Below are positions 1 through 12,655 of a stretch of 64,000 nt of DNA, piece by piece. This DNA comes from Chondrilla cf. caribensis (Eukaryota > Porifera > Demospongiae > Chondrillida > Chondrillidae): assembly GCA_964020155.1 (NCBI GenBank), contig OZ026569.1, positions 1,030,307 through 1,094,306 of the forward strand. Reading direction: 5' to 3'. A model generated the notes under the pieces. That model searched no databases and was not told the origin of the DNA. It saw nothing but the letters and a program-made list of their open reading frames with translations. Every line of letters begins with the position of its first letter. Within the stretch, counting starts at the first letter, position 1. Made by a program: the position numbers and the translations under genes.

Positions 1-108
1 GCCTTTTAAATTAAGGTGTGTATGTGTATATTATGCATACCTTTGTGCTTTGTGCCAACTAAGGATTTTGAAGATAAACCTCACTGTTTAATATATGCCT
101 TCAATGCC

Positions 109-164
109 AGTCCGATCCAGATGCATGTGTGTGTCTAGTCCAATCCAGATGCATGTGTGTGTCT
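109..164. repeat. 28-bp tandem repeat, two copies
   Basis: Two adjacent 28-bp units (109-136 and 137-164) differ at one base. A more diverged third unit follows to about 215. No coding role is seen. Confidence 0.7.
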
Positions 165-287
165 AATCTGATGTGGTTGTGTGTCTCTGTTGGCCACCTG
201 TCCAATCCAGGTGTGCGTCCATGCATGCGTGTGCCACAGGATGTACACATACATACATACATTGAGCACAGCACATATAACATGGTA

Positions 288-501
288 CCGTATAGCGGGA
301 AAGTTTCGCAGACTAAAGGTTTTGTGAATTTCGTGAAGAAACTGGCATTCGCGAAAAGTTTTATTCGTGAACACTCAATGACATAATTGTCTGACAATCA
401 ATTAATGCGATGGGCAGTAAAAACAAGAAACTTTTTTCGCGAAATCTGCGAAATTGAGCAATTTGCAAAAGTTTTGTCCGTGAAACTTTACCGCTATACG
501 G
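288..501. mobile_element. MITE with pogo-like termini
   Basis: The 214-bp stretch has inverted ends starting CCGTATAGCGGGAAA and ending in the matching complement. It is flanked on both sides by TA (286-287 and 502-503), the target duplication used by Tc1/mariner/pogo elements. It has no transposase. The same termini occur at 28667-28874 and at the right end of the pogo-like relic near 31604, so it was probably mobilised by that type of enzyme. Confidence 0.75.
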
Positions 502-855
502 TACATATGTTTATACCTCATTTTTACCCACCATCTATTCCATACTTACACGTGTGTATAGAAAAAAAATTGGGTAATCCACCAATTAAATGCTTCAATC
601 AGCCACATTTTCCTTCATTGAATGATGGATGAAATTTCACTGTTGGTATGTATTTATAAAGTCTACTGTAGCCACATTGCTGCAGGGAGTGGTGTATTGA
701 TGATGCTGACAATGGACAAATTATGTATAAGAACTGAAAATTCCCAGATCCCATGCACACCGTGTATTAAACAGGATGGTGATGGACCACTTTCACAATG
801 CAGTGAATACATATGTCGATAGGCCATTTTCAGTACACTTGGGTTGGAGGTACAC

Positions 856-937
856 TGTAGTTGAATGTGGGTGTAGTTGAATAGGGGTGTAGTTGAATGT
901 GGGGTGTAGTTGAATGTGGGGTGTAGTTGAATAGGGA
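856..937. repeat. Minisatellite, about 17-bp unit, five copies
   Basis: Units of the form TGTAGTTGAATGTGGGG repeat about five times, with AATAGGGG variants. The paralogous duplication at about 41885-41910 holds only about one unit, so the array expanded after duplication or contracted in the other copy. Confidence 0.75.
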
Positions 938-958
938 TTTCGGATTGCAATTTCCAAC

Positions 959-1106
959 TGTTGTTGGGAAAATCTGTTCAGATTGAAGAACGTTGAGATA
1001 GACTGCTGAAGACGACCCACAGGGTTGAAATGTCCAGATGAAGAACTCTCTACACCAAACTGCGTTTCTCAACGCCTCTTAATCCGAACGGATTTTCCCA
1101 ACAACA
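959..1106. mobile_element. Short dispersed element with inverted ends
   Basis: The ends are inverted copies of TGTTGTTGGGAAAATC. A related copy lies at about 41931-42077 inside the duplicated block, and a diverged one at about 50846-50940 in an R1 intron. The interior contains CTGAAGAC, a short GACCC/GGGTT stem and GAAA, a layout that resembles a hammerhead core but does not match it exactly. No protein is encoded. Confidence 0.5.
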
Positions 1107-1872
1107 TTGTGTAATGTTGGACAATATACGTACGTATATATACCATTTTGTAGTAATTCACAATATCTGAAGGATATCGATGTAATATTTTTTGTGTTGG
1201 ATCAGTGTCGAGATTCATAAATGATGTATTATTGTGATATCTGACACTATGTGTACTAGGAGTAACAATCTGTAGTGTGTGTTGTAGCCTATATAGGTGT
1301 GCTACAGCAATGACAAAGCTACATACCACTTTTTCTTGCTGTCTCATACTCTATGGAAACGTTAACCATGTGAAGCCACTGTTGAATTCAATAGAAAGGT
1401 GTGTGAGCAAGCAATTGTAGTTGGAGATCCAACCAAGGGAATATCGGTATATTTGGTTATATCGAGATATTGATCGGGAGTAGTTAGTTGAATAACCCTC
1501 CAGTGGGTATTGTCCAGCACTAACAGCCTGTTTGTGTCACCAACACACACATTTCTCATTGAAAACTGCACACTACACATTCACACAGATCAGCAAACTG
1601 TCCAGAGCCCATTCAGCACACCGTGTGGTATAAATAGGATAGTGTGGGCCATTTCCACAAGACAGTGAACACATCTGTTGATAGACCACTTTCAGTACAC
1701 CTGGGTTGAAGGTACACCACAAGCACACTCATTACACATTGAAAACAGCACACCATGCATCTTCACACTTATCGGTGCACTTCCTTTTAAATGTATGATG
1801 TAATATCCTTTTCCTCTTCGTATCTCTGTCGGCTTTGATGGGGTTGCTACAAACACTGGTGTACTTTTGCAC

Positions 1873-1873
<1 letters not shown>

Positions 1874-1925
<52 letters not shown>

Positions 1926-1936
1926 TGTGTGTGTGT
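1874..1936. repeat. (TG)n microsatellite
   Basis: An almost pure TG dinucleotide tract with one TT interruption. The paralogous site at about 42815 is much shorter. Confidence 0.95.
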
Positions 1937-2726
1937 ACACTGTCAATACACAGAATGCTGGGACTCAACCCATACAATGCTCCGAGCGTTCGTGGTAATT
2001 GTCATTAATGTCTGGTGCTCTCCATACTTGTGTGACAGGTACTGGGTTTACTTTGTATATACAAGCCTCCATCATAAGCATACTAAACTTCCATCCCCAC
2101 AGCCTTTCTCCATCTCATGTAGACTCAACCCAGTGCACAGAGAGAGCTGAACAAACCATACAGCACAAGTACCAGTCTGTGAACTAAAGAGTGAAGTGTG
2201 CGTGTTTCAGGTACTCATCTGTTCTTTCACCATAATAGTTTGATCAAATGTTGTGCATCACACACGGAGGTACATGAAGCAGTACTATACTGAAGTGTAC
2301 TATGTACAATTGTATGTACTTCAGGTTCTTTACAGAGTTTGTAATGTTTTTTGAAACAACTACAGCTTTGTCTTGTGATTCTGATGACAATTGTTATTGC
2401 AATTAAGTTATTATTGGGTGTTGTAAGCAGTCCTGGGTGATTAATTAGCTTCTACTTAAAATGTAACATCCTGTATTGTATTAGCCTGATATAATGTAGT
2501 ATGCTCTGTTTTGTTTATCATTAGCTGATTTGCCTACCAATGATCCCAGCAATACAGAGTTACTTGCGTTCTTTCGAACACTACTGGTCAACACCACACA
2601 AGATCCTCCACCAGAGTCATCCAATTCTCTTCCAGTGTGGGCATTGGCTATTATAATAGTTGTTGCTATTGCCATGTTTGGAGTAACGATTGTGGCAATA
2701 GTAGTCTGTGCCTGTGTGTATATGAA

Positions 2727-2728
<2 letters not shown>

Positions 2729-2782
<54 letters not shown>
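2729..2782. repeat. (GT)n microsatellite at a splice donor
   Basis: The tract starts exactly at the GT donor of the R0 membrane exon, so the donor is the first unit of the repeat. The first HisRS-like gene (20494) and the second (37469) show the same arrangement. Confidence 0.9.
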
Positions 2783-2785
<3 letters not shown>

Positions 2786-3151
2786 GTCTGTGCAATTCAT
2801 CTTTCTGTCTTCTGGGTGCCTTGTGTAGCCCGTGCCTGAAATCCCAGTAAAATAAAGCTCATAATTGTACGCATCGGATACAGCTATCTAAATTCACTTC
2901 AAAATTTAATTTACTTGATTACTAAAATTACTGAAATTATGGGAATGAGAGGTGGATGTTCAAGATTTATGGCTACATCTGAATGGGTGTACAAGGATTA
3001 TTGTACACATACATTACGTAAAAGGGTAGAAATACTTGGAATGTGTAATAAAACTGTCTTATATTTGATTAAGTAAGTAATAAACACAATGTCATAGTTA
3101 CATGCATTGTGTGTATACAATAGATACTACTTACTAAGATGGTGATGATGA

Positions 3152-3861
<710 letters not shown>

Positions 3862-4069
3862 CATCATTTAGTGTTCCATTTTACATGTTTCATGTGTTCG
3901 CTCACTACAAATCAGCTCGTGATCCAGTCAATGAAGAAATTAGGGACTTCCCCATCCCAGACTATGTCAATGTTGAACCAGATGATGGCGGTGTTCCCAT
4001 GACAACCCACCCATGTACAGGTTGAAATGAAGCAGGATCCTCCTGAACCACTTTACACAAACCTGTAGC

Positions 4070-5160
4070 CAACTTTGGAAGGAATAATAATAATATTATT
4101 ATTATTCTTTAGAACATTTTAGAATATCTACCATTTATGATTACTAATCCTTCCATCATTGAAAATTAATATTGAATGCTGATGACTGTGTGAAATTTGT
4201 TGCTAGTTGCTAAGGAATTACAGGGGGATTCCCTCAATATAATGACTGTCATCTTGTGCTATAATGATGTGCTTTTATGGATAGTATGCATGACAGGACA
4301 AAAATATATAGTAAATTTATTTCACATGCATGATACTCTCTGTTTAATGTTGTGATGCCTACAGCATAACTTTGATATGTGTTTTAATAATATTATATAC
4401 ACCTTCATGCAGCAACGTTTTTTAACCATATCATTTGCAATGATCATGAGTATATTATAATACATTGAATTCCTGTTAATCCATCACACCTTGTAATGAA
4501 TATCCAGTTAATCTGCCAAACCAGCTAACAATAATTTAATAACAATAATTTTGGCAGATTATAATTAACCACAATCGCCATATGCATAATATTATTTGTT
4601 AATAATAATATTATATTATTGTTTTGTTCAGTATTACCTAATAATTCGTGTACTATTAATACACATATTTCATTGTATCCCTGTATCTTGTTAAATTCAT
4701 TGCTTATAGCATAATAAACATTCTCTACTGCATACAAGTCATAATTGAAACTACATACCCGGGGATACATCTTTCTAGACTATAACATAAGATGGCTCGT
4801 GGGGGACTTACCGGTAATGTGACGTTGGAGTCGTTACGTAAACCATCAGAGATACTCCAATATGCGTAAACATAGTGGCGCGGTCATATGATCTCGAGCA
4901 AGAGTGAGTCTTTTCTTTCTCCGCCAAACGAACTGTGAACGTCTGTGACCTTCAACTGTATAGAAATGGCAGAGAAAAAGGTTGGTCTCCAAGCCAAAAT
5001 GGCCCTTAGACCTCAGAATTTTTTTGCAGTACTCTTCCTTCTTTGAAGGAAACGTTAATTTTAGTTTAATAGTACTAGTGTTATGAAAAATCAAATATGT
5101 GGCTAACGAGTATACTAGATACGTTGTGTTACAAATTGTGATCGGCGTTTCATTGCATTA
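4070..5160. other. AT-rich intergenic stretch
   Basis: No exon is supported. TAATAATATT-type runs dominate 4070-4640. From about 4790 the composition becomes richer in CG, compatible with a promoter or 5' UTR for the possible exon at 5164, but no specific element can be named. Confidence 0.4.
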
Positions 5161-5163
5161 AAA

Positions 5164-5240
5164 ATGAATTTTGCTGTTACTAGGTTGAGGTCACAATTTT
5201 CGGAAGACATGATGAAAACAAATTTGTCCATGGTACAAAG
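5164..5240 (+). CDS. Possible first coding exon, unknown protein
   Basis: An ATG opens 77 bases that end in AAAG before GTAATC, a reasonable donor (phase 2). The peptide begins MNFAVTRLRS and is rich in Met, Lys and Gln. I do not recognise it. The next candidate exon (6937) is phase 0, so the two do not join directly unless the earlier weak donor after TCCATG is used. Weak call. Confidence 0.25.
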
Positions 5241-5426
5241 GTAATCGAAACATGAATTTAACATTCTTGCTTGAGTAAGCTTTTACTGCCGTATGTCTGT
5301 GTATCTTGGGCAGGAGATCAAGAAGTTGGTATATATACGTAGTCCGAGTACTTCGGGGTTTCCTGACTCTTTGAAATGGCGATTGTACCTACAATTTGTC
5401 GCAATGAGATTTAAATTTCTTCAATA

Positions 5427-6417
5427 ATGCCTGTATGCTGTCGGTGTAGCGGGAACGGCAGATGTAGAAATTGTTCTTGCTGGAAATCAAGAAGAGTTTG
5501 CGTCGATTGCCTTCCTCCAGTTCGAAGAGGTCATTGCCAGAACCATTCATCGCGTAACGACAAGTCGAAGGACGACTCTCCTAATTCTCATTCTGTGCCA
5601 TTATCATCGTCTTTATCTTCATCAAATGCTACCTCATCTAGTTCTATCACACCCAATACCACCTCATCTGTATCACCCGATACCACCTTATCTGTATCAG
5701 TAATCCAAGATTCACCCAGTAATCCTGGTAGTAATCCTTGTACCACCTCTTCTGTGTCAGTGTCACCTGCCATTTCTTCACTAAATTGTGATGGTTTAAC
5801 CTCAAACGAGTATTTGTCTTCTTTTGAATCCACCCAATCTCCCAATTTCAAATGGAATGAAATTGACGGGCCAACTTTTACAACTCTGTCAACTAATCAC
5901 TGGCTGCTATTCGGAAATTGTTCACTGGAGGAGGAATCTGTTTAAAATTCCATCGGGGAAGGTGGGTGAAGCCTTCACACTTGAGCTGGCTCGTCTGTTC
6001 TTGGGATATGGTGAAGGATCTGCAATGGAGACAGTCACTATCAAAGCTGCAATGGTGCTTCCCTTCCTACAGCTTCAAAAACCGTATGCAAAATCTAAAG
6101 CCAGGGATCATGTTAACCACCTGATCTGCCGACTTGATCTGTGGCTCAAGGGTGAGATTGAAGAATTGTTGTCAGAGGGCCACTCAATTCAACATCAGCT
6201 ATATAGAAGAGCTAGCTTTAACAATAGTGACCCGGAACAACACATCGCTCGAACTTTTGAGAAATTGATGTTTGAATGCAAAGTAAAGGCGGCAATCCGC
6301 CTCATCACCTCAAATACCAACAACAAAATCGCCAATCCTCAAGCTGTGAAAGTCGACTTTTCGAGCTGTATAGGCAGGGTCAAGGAATCCGACGAAACAG
6401 CCCTTGTAGTGTTATAA
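5427..6417 (+). pseudogene. Frameshifted 5' part of a retroelement-type protein
   Basis: Two overlapping frames make one protein. The first (5427-5945) starts MPVCCRCSGNGRC, a dense Cys cluster likely to bind zinc, then a long Ser/Thr/Pro linker, then FKWNEIDGPTF. The second frame takes over near 5895-5905 with CYSEIVHWRRNLFKIPSG and continues to a stop at 6417. To my memory this order (Cys-rich head, low-complexity linker, DGPTF, EIVHWRRN block) is found in a protein class that precedes reverse transcriptase in sponge and cnidarian retroelements. No reverse transcriptase follows here. A one-base shift breaks the frame, so it is probably dead. An alternative is a host gene with a tiny intron at the shift. 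Confidence 0.55.
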
Positions 6418-6936
6418 TGCGGGATTCCAGCTACAAGTTGAGTACAATTGTACTAAGAATGATGGCATACATCTTTCTGATTTCTTGAAAATTTGTTCTC
6501 AAGTTACTCCTGTTGTGTATTTGCGATTTCCCCTTGTTGTGCCAGACGTGCTCTGTGTTCGCCAATAACTTAAGTTGTTGTATAATTTGGGGCTAGTATA
6601 CCTCAGCGAAGTTGATACTTTTGGTTTAAAACGTTCCCAGAGTCTGTTTTGAACGATTCTATTTTTGATTGTTCTTCGACGTATTAGTAAGTAGTCATAT
6701 AAGTAAGGATACTACGTTGTGTAAAAGTCGGGAACCCCCATTTCTGTGTGTAGGCAGATCAACAACGGTTCTGCGGCAATGATGAGGAACATTCGAACCC
6801 AGTCAATATCCAAAACTATTGTATAATCACATCTGTACAATTTGCATACGTACGTGTTAATATTGTGTGCTTATATTTGCCGTCAGTTATCTGTGTCCAT
6901 ATTCTCATGACATGATTGTGTAATTTTATTTTCTAG

Positions 6937-7056
6937 GAGCATGACAATAAAGCTGTGCCTACGTCAAAAAAGAAGTCCCACCTAGTTACCCTTGAGGGTG
7001 ACAGTGACAGTGACAGTGGGAAAGGGACCATGTCTCCAAAAATGAGTAGTGACAAA
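6937..7056 (+). CDS. Possible acidic/basic linker exon, phase 0
   Basis: 120 bases between a TTCTAG acceptor and a GTAAGA donor are open in phase 0. The exon encodes a Lys-rich start followed by GDSDSDSGKG, typical of a disordered, phosphorylatable linker. It matches the phase of the A, B and C exons downstream (9-25 kb) and could belong to the same gene, but no sequence similarity shows this. Confidence 0.35.
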
Positions 7057-7490
7057 GTAAGAATTACACGCTTATATTGACACCCATGCTTGGTACAGTC
7101 TAAGCCACCTATGTACTTATGTATGTGTCTGTGTAATATTTATGCTTTTTTTAGTATAATATAATGCTATAGGGATGCAATGGAAAGAATGAGTATTGTC
7201 AGATCATGATACAAGATATTTGCAATTCTAGCCAGAGAATCTAATGGTGTTCTAATATTGCAATGCATATGTAATGTGTACAAACTGTGTGTAACTTTCC
7301 TGAATATTGATCTGTAGAATTATGAAAGACACCTTTAGATACTCTGACTTGAGTTGCTTAAATCTTGGAATTTTTATTAAGATATCAATTTTTTCATTGC
7401 AACCCCTAATATATAACACATACATAAGTTACACTTTACTGTGCATATCCGATAAATTCATCACTCTGCTCAAAATCATTCTCTGGTTGA

Positions 7491-8010
7491 AGTGTCAATA
7501 TCTCCATGTGACTTTTCATATACGTATCACATGCAGACATGATACATGTACATGTAATGTTACTAATGTGTCACCATAGGGAAGAATACTATTAGACAGG
7601 AATAGGATGATTTGTATTAGTCTGGCGTAGCTGACCCTTGAGCCACCATTTTATTTTGTTAGCCAGAAGCGGAGGTAGGGTCTGGGGACATTGCTATTCG
7701 GTAGTGGTAGCAAAGGGGCAGAGTCGAATGCGGTATAATTAATAAAATGTCAATTGAAGTGTCAATATCTCCATGTAACTTTTCATATAACACATGCAGA
7801 CATGATACATGTACATGTAATGTCACTAATGTGTCACCATAGGGAAGAATTATACTATTACACAGGAATAGGATGGTTTGTATTAGTCTGGCGTAGCTGA
7901 CCCTTAATCTGCCATTTTATTTTGTTGTGGCGGAGAAAGGGTCTAGGGACATTGCTATTCGGTAGTGGTAGCAAAGGGGTGGAGTCGAATGCGATATAAT
8001 TAGTAAAATA
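7491..8010. repeat. Direct tandem duplication of about 255 bp
   Basis: The block 7491-7756 is followed by a second copy at 7757-8010. Both begin GAAGTGTCAATATCTCC and share the later segment TAGTCTGGCGTAGCTGACCC. The ends of both copies match, in reverse orientation, the segment at 8505-8640. Confidence 0.75.
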
Positions 8011-8041
8011 GGATTTCAGCAGTCAATTATATTTCTTTTAG

Positions 8042-8434
8042 CAAACTCAAAACATGCTTCACATCACTGAAAAAGCCACATTGGGAACCATCTATCATAC
8101 TAGAAGGAAATGTTTTCGCCAGATTCACGACAGGCTTCGGTAAAAAACATTCATGGCTCTTTTGCAGCTCGCCTTTGATTATTTACAGGATACAAAGAAC
8201 CAAGCGCACAGTGTTATTCTGTATATGTTTCACCTAATATCTGCTTTGACGGCTGATCACGAGAGGATAATGAATAGGTTTTGTAAGGTGGAAATGCTGG
8301 GACAGGACAAACTATTCCCATGGCGATCACTAAGGTGCGTGCTGACCAAACCTAACATAAAACCGCTTTGGAGTACGAAACTTCCTGGGTTGAACCCATG
8401 CAAAACGAAGCAGCCAAATTCAAAGAATACCTCA
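8042..8434 (+). pseudogene. Unrecognised ORF interrupted by one stop
   Basis: After a TTTTAG acceptor the frame encodes 34 residues including GTIYHTRRKCF, meets one TAA near 8141, then continues in the same frame for about 95 residues (MALLQLAFDYLQ onward, with a helix-like stretch to RIMNRFCK) to a stop at 8438. Composition is protein-like on both sides of the stop. The GGTAAAA at the stop could instead be a splice donor, but no phase-compatible acceptor follows closely. Family unknown. Confidence 0.35.
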
Positions 8435-8504
8435 CAATGACTACATGCTACGAACTCCGCTAACGATTGTATACTTTGTAAACCTTTGTATATTTCCGTA
8501 CGTT

Positions 8505-8640
8505 ATGTAGAGGTCATTCCGTGGAGGTGTCGGGTTCAACGTCCGACATTTCACCACTACCGAATAGCAATGTCCTCAGACCCTTTCTCCACCCCAACAA
8601 AATAAAATGGCAGATCAAGGGTTGGCTATGCCAGACTAGG
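8505..8640 (-). repeat. Inverted copy of the 7.6/7.9-kb repeat end
   Basis: Read on the minus strand this matches 7620-7735 and 7890-8000, including CATTGCTATTCGGTAGTGG. With the two direct copies it brackets the ORF at 8042-8434, which may therefore sit inside a mobile element. Confidence 0.65.
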
Positions 8641-8772
8641 TTTGTATGGGACACTGTGGGTGGAACTACAGGTGTTCCATGCAAAGATCAATCTCCTGTA
8701 CTCCCAATCTAAAGGTGATATAGATTATATGTACGCATATCCTGATCGGTGGTGGCAACATCAGAGTCACAA

Positions 8773-9235
8773 AAGAGGGATGATATTGTATATAGAAGCT
8801 TTTAAATGGCTACAGTACACAAGCAGAACGAGGAGATTCTTAAGCATAGAATTCAATCGTAGAGAATTTTAAGAAGACTTGGGTTGTTGAAATGTCTTTT
8901 GACCACACAACTATGAATTTATTCACAATTGCTACTGGAGCTGAAACAATATATCGATATATCTATATTATATTGCAATATACAGTTCTGCAATATGGAG
9001 TAATGATACTTGTTCTGAATATCCATAATATACAGAGCCAACAAGGTAGCGTAGAATATGTCCAGCCCACTGATGACCCTTCTCAAAGCGTTGTATCCCA
9101 GGGCAAGGTGAGCTCGAGAGAATGATACAGTCCTTGTGTAGCACTCAAAGGACTGAGCAATGTATGTAACTTTATATACCTGCACTGTTGTGATGTAAAG
9201 TTCAGCAGCGAATCAATGTTATGTACTGTATCCAT
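8773..9235. repeat. Duplication unit alpha (copy at 13905-14375)
   Basis: The block contains the A1 exon and its upstream intron. It is repeated with about 90% or better visual identity at 13905-14375 (A4 exon). A fragment of its end recurs at about 10655-10740. Confidence 0.75.
9036..9107 (+). CDS. Exon A1 (repeated phase-0 exon)
   Basis: 72 bases from a TACAG acceptor to a GTGAGC donor, open in phase 0 at both ends. It encodes a polar peptide starting SQQGSVEYVQPTDD and ending SQGK. Copies are A2 9753-9830, A3 11530-11607, A4 14167-14235 and the truncated A5 18140-18170. Because all are phase 0, any number can be spliced in without breaking a reading frame. Function unknown; probably a disordered linker of the HisRS-like gene downstream. 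Confidence 0.45.
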
Positions 9236-9269
9236 GTATGTATGGATATTACCTAGTATGTCATATGTA

Positions 9270-9880
9270 ATATGTGCATGTATGTATCCTGGTGTATATG
9301 CGGTTGCCCTTTACATTAAATGAACGGCTAGTCCAGCTAGCTCAACTAACATATCCCTTAATACTTGTATACTAATATGTAAATGCCTTAAAGGGTGGGA
9401 AGGGATGATGTGAGGCCAGCAGCAGTAACTAAGGGTTATGCATATCCAACTGAATTGTTGTTAGCTATGCACCTGTGACCTCATCACCACAGGGGGTAGG
9501 GTGGGTGGGAAACTTGTCAATGACAGGATAGTACGTGACCTAATAAGGAGGGGATTAATTGATGCAAGGGACTAAATATTGGAGGGCCCAACTTGTCTAT
9601 TTCTAGCTGTACTCTACACCCACCTTACTACGTTGGGTCAGTGGGTGACTCAGGTATTAATGTGAAAGAAGAGTTAATATCATACTTTATTGCATACTTC
9701 AGTGTTTGGGTGTGCCTAATATCCATGTGTTGTGTTCTCTGCCTGTGTACAGAGCCAACAAGGTAGCATAGAAAATGTCCTGCCCACTGATGAGCTTCCT
9801 CAAAGCCCAAGTGTTGGATCCCAGGGCATGGTGAGAGAATGCAGTCCTAGTGTAGCACTCAAATGATGGAGCAACATATG
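9270..9880. repeat. Duplication unit beta (copies at 11105, 17745, 25115)
   Basis: The unit includes intron sequence and exon A2. Copies run 11105-11650 and 17745-18165, with a shortened one at 25115-25270. All share TGGTTATGCAT-type and CAATGACAGGATAGTAC segments in order. Confidence 0.8.
9753..9830 (+). CDS. Exon A2
   Basis: 78 bases, phase 0, acceptor GTGTACAG and donor GTGAGA. It encodes SQQGSIENVLPTDELPQ and ends GSQGM. It differs from A3 at only a few codons, and every difference keeps the frame open. Confidence 0.45.
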
Positions 9881-10506
9881 TAACTATGTATCCCGATTGG
9901 TGATATTGTCACTTAACTTCAAAAGCACCGACTACGGTATATACCCAATATACCAGGGTATATTTCTGACCTCATTACTGATATACCCCGTTTTCTTAAT
10001 TGAAAGGATGTTATCAATTATTGCCGCACTTCGACTTGTCACTTAAGACAATCAATGCACCAGCAATACTGATACGCAATGAACGCTGATGACCACACCA
10101 ATTCAGTTGAAGGAACACAAAATCAGCGCACAAGCCTCGTGTTTCAGAAGGGCGGCGAATCGAAAACGATTTTAACATGAATCGATCGGTTGTTTAGATC
10201 GAAGACTTCGTGGTTCGGGCTTCTAGGCTGGATAATATTTACTCAGCCTATTTTCTTGGCAGCGTTTTTAGCACATAAGGATTTGTCCACTTATCTAAGT
10301 CGGTAAGCTCAGAGTAACGATCGCTATTATCATTATCCCCACACCTCTTTTTGCTAGGTATCAGAGAGTTGATGGGTACTCGGTTATTGTTAACTTGCCT
10401 CTGAATATAGGTTTTACTGTCGTTTCCAGCTCCCAAAGAAATCTTTCCTCGCAAATTTCTTGTCTGTATTCACGCTAACATACTTTCGATCATTTGGACG
10501 TGATAC

Positions 10507-10655
10507 ATATTTGTTATACCCCGCCTTTGCTGGGTACATGGGGATATACTTGAGTGTCAGGAAGCGATAACCTCGGGCTTCGCCCTTGGTATATCGCTTC
10601 CTGACACTCAAGTATATCTGCCATGTACCCAGCAAAGGCGGGGTATAACAAATAT
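10507..10655. mobile_element. Foldback element F1
   Basis: A 149-bp near-perfect inverted repeat with ends ATATTTGTTATACCCCGCC and a short loop CGGGCTTCGCCC. Terminal TTATACCCC and the GGGCGAAGCCC core are shared with F2 (11661) and F3 (39378). No coding capacity. Confidence 0.8.
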
Positions 10656-10945
10656 TTATGTGCACTGTTGTGATGTGAAGTTCAGCTGCGAATCAGAGTT
10701 ATGTACTGTATCTATGTATGTATGGATATAACCTAGTCTGTCAACAGGGTAACACTACTTATGGTGCATTGTCCCCTAGTTTAACTCTGTGATTTACTGT
10801 TGTAGTTGAGTATGGGATGGTGATTTTGGATAAATAGAATTGCCTTTAGTCCCCAGAGGTTGTGCTTATACAGATGTCACTGTATATACGTACATATGTA
10901 TCTATTGCTTGTGTACATTACCCTCTCTGTTCTTGTACTCTACAG

Positions 10946-11023
10946 AATGGCATACATAACAATGGAGGTGTAAATCCTCCACTTCATCCCACTACAGTAG
11001 CAGAGAGTGAACATTTGTCAGTG
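10946..11023 (+). CDS. Possible exon of the A/B/C array (single copy)
   Basis: 78 bases, phase 0, between TACAG and GTTAGTG. It encodes a polar peptide starting NGIHNNGGVNPPLH. It occupies the place where exon C1 lies in the later unit at 17540, but the sequences do not clearly align. Confidence 0.35.
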
Positions 11024-11529
11024 GTTAGTGACTCTACATATGTACATGTAATACATCATTTGGAGACAAAAGCTTATTTCTATTGTCTACACATACTTAC
11101 TCACCTAGTCCAGCTAGCTCAACTAACATATCCCTCAATGCTCGTACACTAATATGTAAATACCTGAAAGGGTGGGAAGGTATGATGTGAGGCCAGCAAC
11201 AGTGACTATGGGTTATGCATATCCAACTGAATTGTTGTTAGCTATGCACCTATGACCTCATCACCACAGGGGGCAGGGTGGGTGGGAAACTTGTCAATGA
11301 CAGGATAGTACATGACCTAATAAGGAGGGGGATTAATTGATGCAAGGGACTAAATGTTGGAGGGCCCAACTTCTCTATTTCTCTATCCTACACCCACCTT
11401 ACTACGTTGGGTCAGTGGGTGACTCAGGTATTAATGTGAAAGAAGAAGAGTTAATAGCATACTCAGTTGCATACTTCAGTGTTTGGGTGTGCCTAATATC
11501 CATGTGTTGTGTTCTCTGCCTATGTACAG

Positions 11530-11607
11530 AGCCAACAAGGTAGCATAGAAAATGTCCCGCTCACTGATGAGCTTCCTCAAAGGCCAAGTGTTGGATCCCA
11601 GGGCATG
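11530..11607 (+). CDS. Exon A3
   Basis: 78 bases, phase 0, encoding SQQGSIENVPLTDELPQ and ending GSQGM. It is a near copy of A2 within duplication unit beta. Confidence 0.45.
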
Positions 11608-11660
11608 GTGAGAGAATGCAGTCCTTGTGTAGCACTCAAATGATGGAGCAACATATGTAG

Positions 11661-11785
11661 TAGTTATGTCCTTCCTAGGTGTGCTGCAGTGGATATATAG
11701 TGCCTGATTGAATTCTGAGGGCGAAGCCCGAGGAATTCAATTAGGCACTATATCCGCTGCAGCACACCTAGGAAGGACATAACTA
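11661..11785. mobile_element. Foldback element F2
   Basis: A 125-bp inverted repeat with ends TAGTTATGTCCTTCC and core GAGGGCGAAGCCCGAGG. It is the same family as F1 and F3 by core and termini, though the arm sequences differ. It interrupts the junction just after unit beta. Confidence 0.8.
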
Positions 11786-12655
11786 GCTTGTATCCTTTCA
11801 AACTGCTACTGTACCGATCTATTCGATGGATTCCGCTGAATGTGTCGATCTTTTTTAGTTTTATAGACCAAATTACAGATTGGAATAATTTTCAACCAAC
11901 AGAGGAGTTAAAGCCAGTTTTTTAAAGTTCTCGAGGACGAATTTCGCCCGGCGCGTATTATAGATACGAGGAACAGCCTCCACTTCCGTGCTGCCAAAAG
12001 GACGATAATGAGAACATATCTACTGTAGAATGACGCTTCCCTAACAACTTAGTTACTACTAACGATTTACAGAAACTCCTCTTAGTCTTTAGTAAGACTA
12101 CTGTACTTTCAACTGTACATGTTGTGACGCTGTGACTTGAATAAGTTGCTATGCTGCGATTACTTTTGGCGAACATATCTCCTGTAGAAAAACAACTAAC
12201 GATTTTAAGAAACTTTACTAAGACTACTGTTGTGACGCTGCCATTATTGTCGGCGGGTGTGATGGTCTAGCTAAGTGACATTAATTAATTGATCGATTGC
12301 TATGGTAACTAATTGACATTAATCAATTCATCGTGATATTCGACCAGGAGAATTGTATTGACATAAAATTTGATATCACAATTACCTTTAGAACACAGTT
12401 GTCAGGTAATATTGTGTCTACCCAAGGTTTCAGCCACATGATGTGTCTGGTGCGAGTTGAAAGTTGTATAAACAACTGTTCATTGTTATTTTAGAATACG
12501 TCTCTTATACTCTCAGATAGTGGCAACCTTCTCACTACCTACAATTCAATAATCATGATATTGAAATGTTCACAACTGACAATAATTACAGTATTTTGTG
12601 TGAAAGTTAAGATAATGCCCAACATTAAGGCACAGAATACAACCATATGCACCCA

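Larger units (their letters stand above)
538..2432. repeat. Segmental duplication, copy 1 (partner 41562-43268)
   Basis: Nearly all of this 1.9-kb block can be followed in the same order in 41562-43268. The two copies differ by point changes and indels: a minisatellite at 856-937 and a longer (TG)n at 1874 are expanded here. No exon is convincing inside; the open frames are microsatellite or repeat artefacts. The right edge stops about 90 bp before the R0 membrane exon, which has no equivalent beside the second copy. Confidence 0.8.

Noticed and set aside
5824..6417. Independent host gene
   Set aside because: Its start continues the protein family of the 5427 frame after a shift, so the two are treated as one broken retroelement protein.
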